In this document: positions 62,723 through 64,000 of the stretch, piece by piece
How the letters are laid out: each line of letters starts with the position of its first letter
Numbering within the stretch: position 1 is the stretch's first letter
Assembly (NCBI GenBank): GCA_020832905.1
Contig: JAJHRG010000002.1
Location: 62,001-126,000, forward strand
From: Thermoproteota archaeon
GTDB lineage: Archaea > Thermoproteota > Methanomethylicia > Methanomethylicales > Methanomethylicaceae
Direction of reading: 5' to 3'
DNA length: 64,000 bases
Notes under the pieces: model-generated
Told to the model about the DNA's origin: nothing
Seen by the model: only the letters and a program-made list of their open reading frames with translations
Databases searched by the model: none
Made by a program: the position numbers and the translations under genes

Positions 62723-64000
62723 CTATGGAGTCATAGCTTTGATTACAGGAGTAATTAAGGCTACTAAAGATTCAGGATATATACCTAATATAAATGAGAT
62801 AAACATTAACATGAAGAGTGGTAATGTCATAGTAAGAGGTGCTTCTTTTACATTTTCTAATTCAGATGGTAAAGGTCCAAAGAATACTCTTATTACTGGC
62901 CAGAATGTATATATAACAGTAAGAAATGTTGCAAATATTGCAACTAAAGCTACTATTAATCCCATAAAAGATCCTGCTTCCTTAAAAACTCCTACAAACA
63001 TTATCCATTCTCCTTGAAAACCACTAAGTGGTGGAAAAGCTGATAGTACCATAGAACCTAGAATACATAATGTTGCAGTTAATGGCATTTTTCTTGCTAA
63101 TCCTCCAAGTTTTCTCATATCTCTTATTCCTGTTTGACATAGAACAATACCTGCTACAGAGAATAAAACACATTTTCCTAATATATGGCTTAAGAAATAG
63201 AAAATACCACCTACTACCCCCATTACAGTTAAAGTTGCTATACCTAAAATAGAATAAGCAGTTTGGCTTATAGTAGAACAAGCATAAAGACGTTTCATAT
63301 CATCTTGAGCTATTGATAAGAAACCTCCATATATCATAGTTATAATTGCAATAATTAGAAGTGGTATACTGAAGATCTTAAATACTGAAAATAATTCGCC
63401 ATATAATAATCTTACAATAACATAATTACCTAAACCTACTATAGTAGCAATAATAGCTGCAATAGAAGTTGGATGTTCTCCATGAGCCCATGGTAACCAT
63501 ACATGAAAACCAAAAACTGCCATTTTAACTAACCAACCAACTAAAATAAAGAAACATACCCATATAGCAAAATTATTGCCAATTAAATTTCTTAAAGCAA
63601 ATACTTCAAAACTTCCAGTTCCAATATAAGCAAGAGTAATACCAATTAAAAACATTGCAGCTCCAATATGATTCCAAATAAAATACATCATTGCAATTCT
63701 ATGTCTATCTACATATCCAAATAAATCAATCATAATATAAGATGGTATAAGAGTTAATTCTGTAAATACATACATTTGAGCTAAATTTGTAGAAAGAGCT
63801 ACTCCAACTAAACCTACAGCAAATAATAAGTATATTGAGAAGTAAACAACATACATTCCCTTTCTCTCCTCTCCATAAAGTTGTTCTATTCTGTGTTCCA
63901 TATAATGTATAGAGTATAAGGCACAAGCAGCACAAATCATATTCATAATTAAAGCTACAGGTAAGCTAAGACCATCTGCTAAAAATCCAAATTTAATATT
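62723..64000 (-). CDS. NuoM/FpoM-like proton-pumping subunit of a complex I-type dehydrogenase (partial)
   Basis: The frame is open through the right edge, so the N-terminus is missing; about 425 residues are seen. It has around 11 membrane helices with the antiporter-like signatures FLADGLSLP at the edge, FVFTELTLIPSYIMI near the start, PWAHGEHPTSIAAIIATIVG (in part HGEHPTSIAAI) and LYACSTISQTAYSILG. These conserved Glu, Lys and His residues carry protons in NuoM/NdhD/FpoM. With CofE at 42475, an F420H2- or ferredoxin-linked complex is plausible, or a membrane hydrogenase relative. Confidence 0.88.
   Translation of the reverse strand, partial: NIKFGFLADGLSLPVALIMNMICAACALYSIHYMEHRIEQLYGEERKGMYVVYFSIYLLFAVGLVGVALSTNLAQMYVFTELTLIPSYIMIDLFGYVDRHRIAMMYFIWNHIGAAMFLIGITLAYIGTGSFEVFALRNLIGNNFAIWVCFFILVGWLVKMAVFGFHVWLPWAHGEHPTSIAAIIATIVGLGNYVIVRLLYGELFSVFKIFSIPLLIIAIITMIYGGFLSIAQDDMKRLYACSTISQTAYSILGIATLTVMGVVGGIFYFLSHILGKCVLFSVAGIVLCQTGIRDMRKLGGLARKMPLTATLCILGSMVLSAFPPLSGFQGEWIMFVGVFKEAGSFMGLIVALVAIFATFLTVIYTFWPVIRVFFGPLPSELENVKEAPLTMTLPLFMLMFISFILGIYPESLVALITPVIKAMTP

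Overview
The window is about 64 kb of very AT-rich DNA (high AGA, ATA and AAA codon use) from an archaeon, almost certainly a thermophilic member of the TACK group (Thermoproteota sensu lato). The evidence is eukaryote-type ribosomal proteins eS17, eS25 and eS26, an archaeal histone, a thermosome, PolB1-type DNA polymerase, archaeal ThrRS, GatD/GatE, ABCE1, archaeosine TGT, TrmY, KEOPS Cgi121, a tetraether lipid synthase (Tes) and box C/D sRNAs. eS25 and eS26 argue against a euryarchaeon. CofE implies coenzyme F420. I cannot name the class from sequence alone. Genes are densely packed, often overlapping by 1-30 bases, with GGTGAT/GGAGG-type ribosome binding sites inside operons and many apparently leaderless starts.

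Layout. 1-758: 3' end of phosphoenolpyruvate synthase. 747-5750: ABC-2 exporter with a secreted COG1361-type protein and a divergent TrmB-like regulator. 5751-12060: a ten-gene minus-strand operon joining a split lipoate ligase and two LipS-type radical SAM proteins to an MtrH-like methyltransferase, a core methionine synthase and a corrinoid protein, with a TrmB-like protein and two stand-alone RAM domains between them; this is the most unusual system here. 12131-21376: ACT protein, phosphoserine phosphatase, thioredoxin, TatD-like hydrolase, class III aminotransferase, inositol-phosphate synthase and carAB. 21403-25813: a C/D sRNA, ArgRS, DUF2284 and parts of an ECF transporter without its ATPase. 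25814-27137: decayed DNA with a TnpB (IS605-type) remnant, an ArsC-like phosphatase and an intron-bearing tRNA-Arg(GCG). 27296-33815: DNA polymerase B, ThrRS, conserved unknowns, a structured RNA candidate and a GIY-YIG protein. 33793-36292: prepilin peptidase, phospholipid synthase, PadR, TrmY and eS26. 36405-44739: gatD-gatE-glmS, an interrupted purA, cofE, Lrp, a zinc-ribbon protein, HypB and a second C/D sRNA. 44799-52519: LarB, eS25, Tes with a divergent TrmB, HtpX, ABCE1, a TFS-like zinc ribbon and a 51-residue protein that is 37/51 Glu. 52595-64000: tRNA modification genes (Sua5, THUMP protein, Cgi121, TgtA), PRTase, a ubiquitin-like protein, a third C/D sRNA, eS17/histone, thermosome, AK6/Fap7, Lsm, PHP, PAC2, a beta-CASP nuclease, and the start of a NuoM/FpoM-like subunit.

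How the parts may fit: the 5751-12060 operon would move a methyl group from tetrahydromethanopterin to a corrinoid protein and on to homocysteine, while making or attaching lipoate. Methionine, via S-adenosylmethionine, is what the two radical SAM enzymes consume, and lipoyl-GcvH of glycine cleavage would supply C1 units. That link is inference. Several genes below about 60 residues (30219-30362, 43749-43916, 52364-52519) and genes with unusual starts or interruptions (fap7, purA, glmS) were found by reading the sequence directly.
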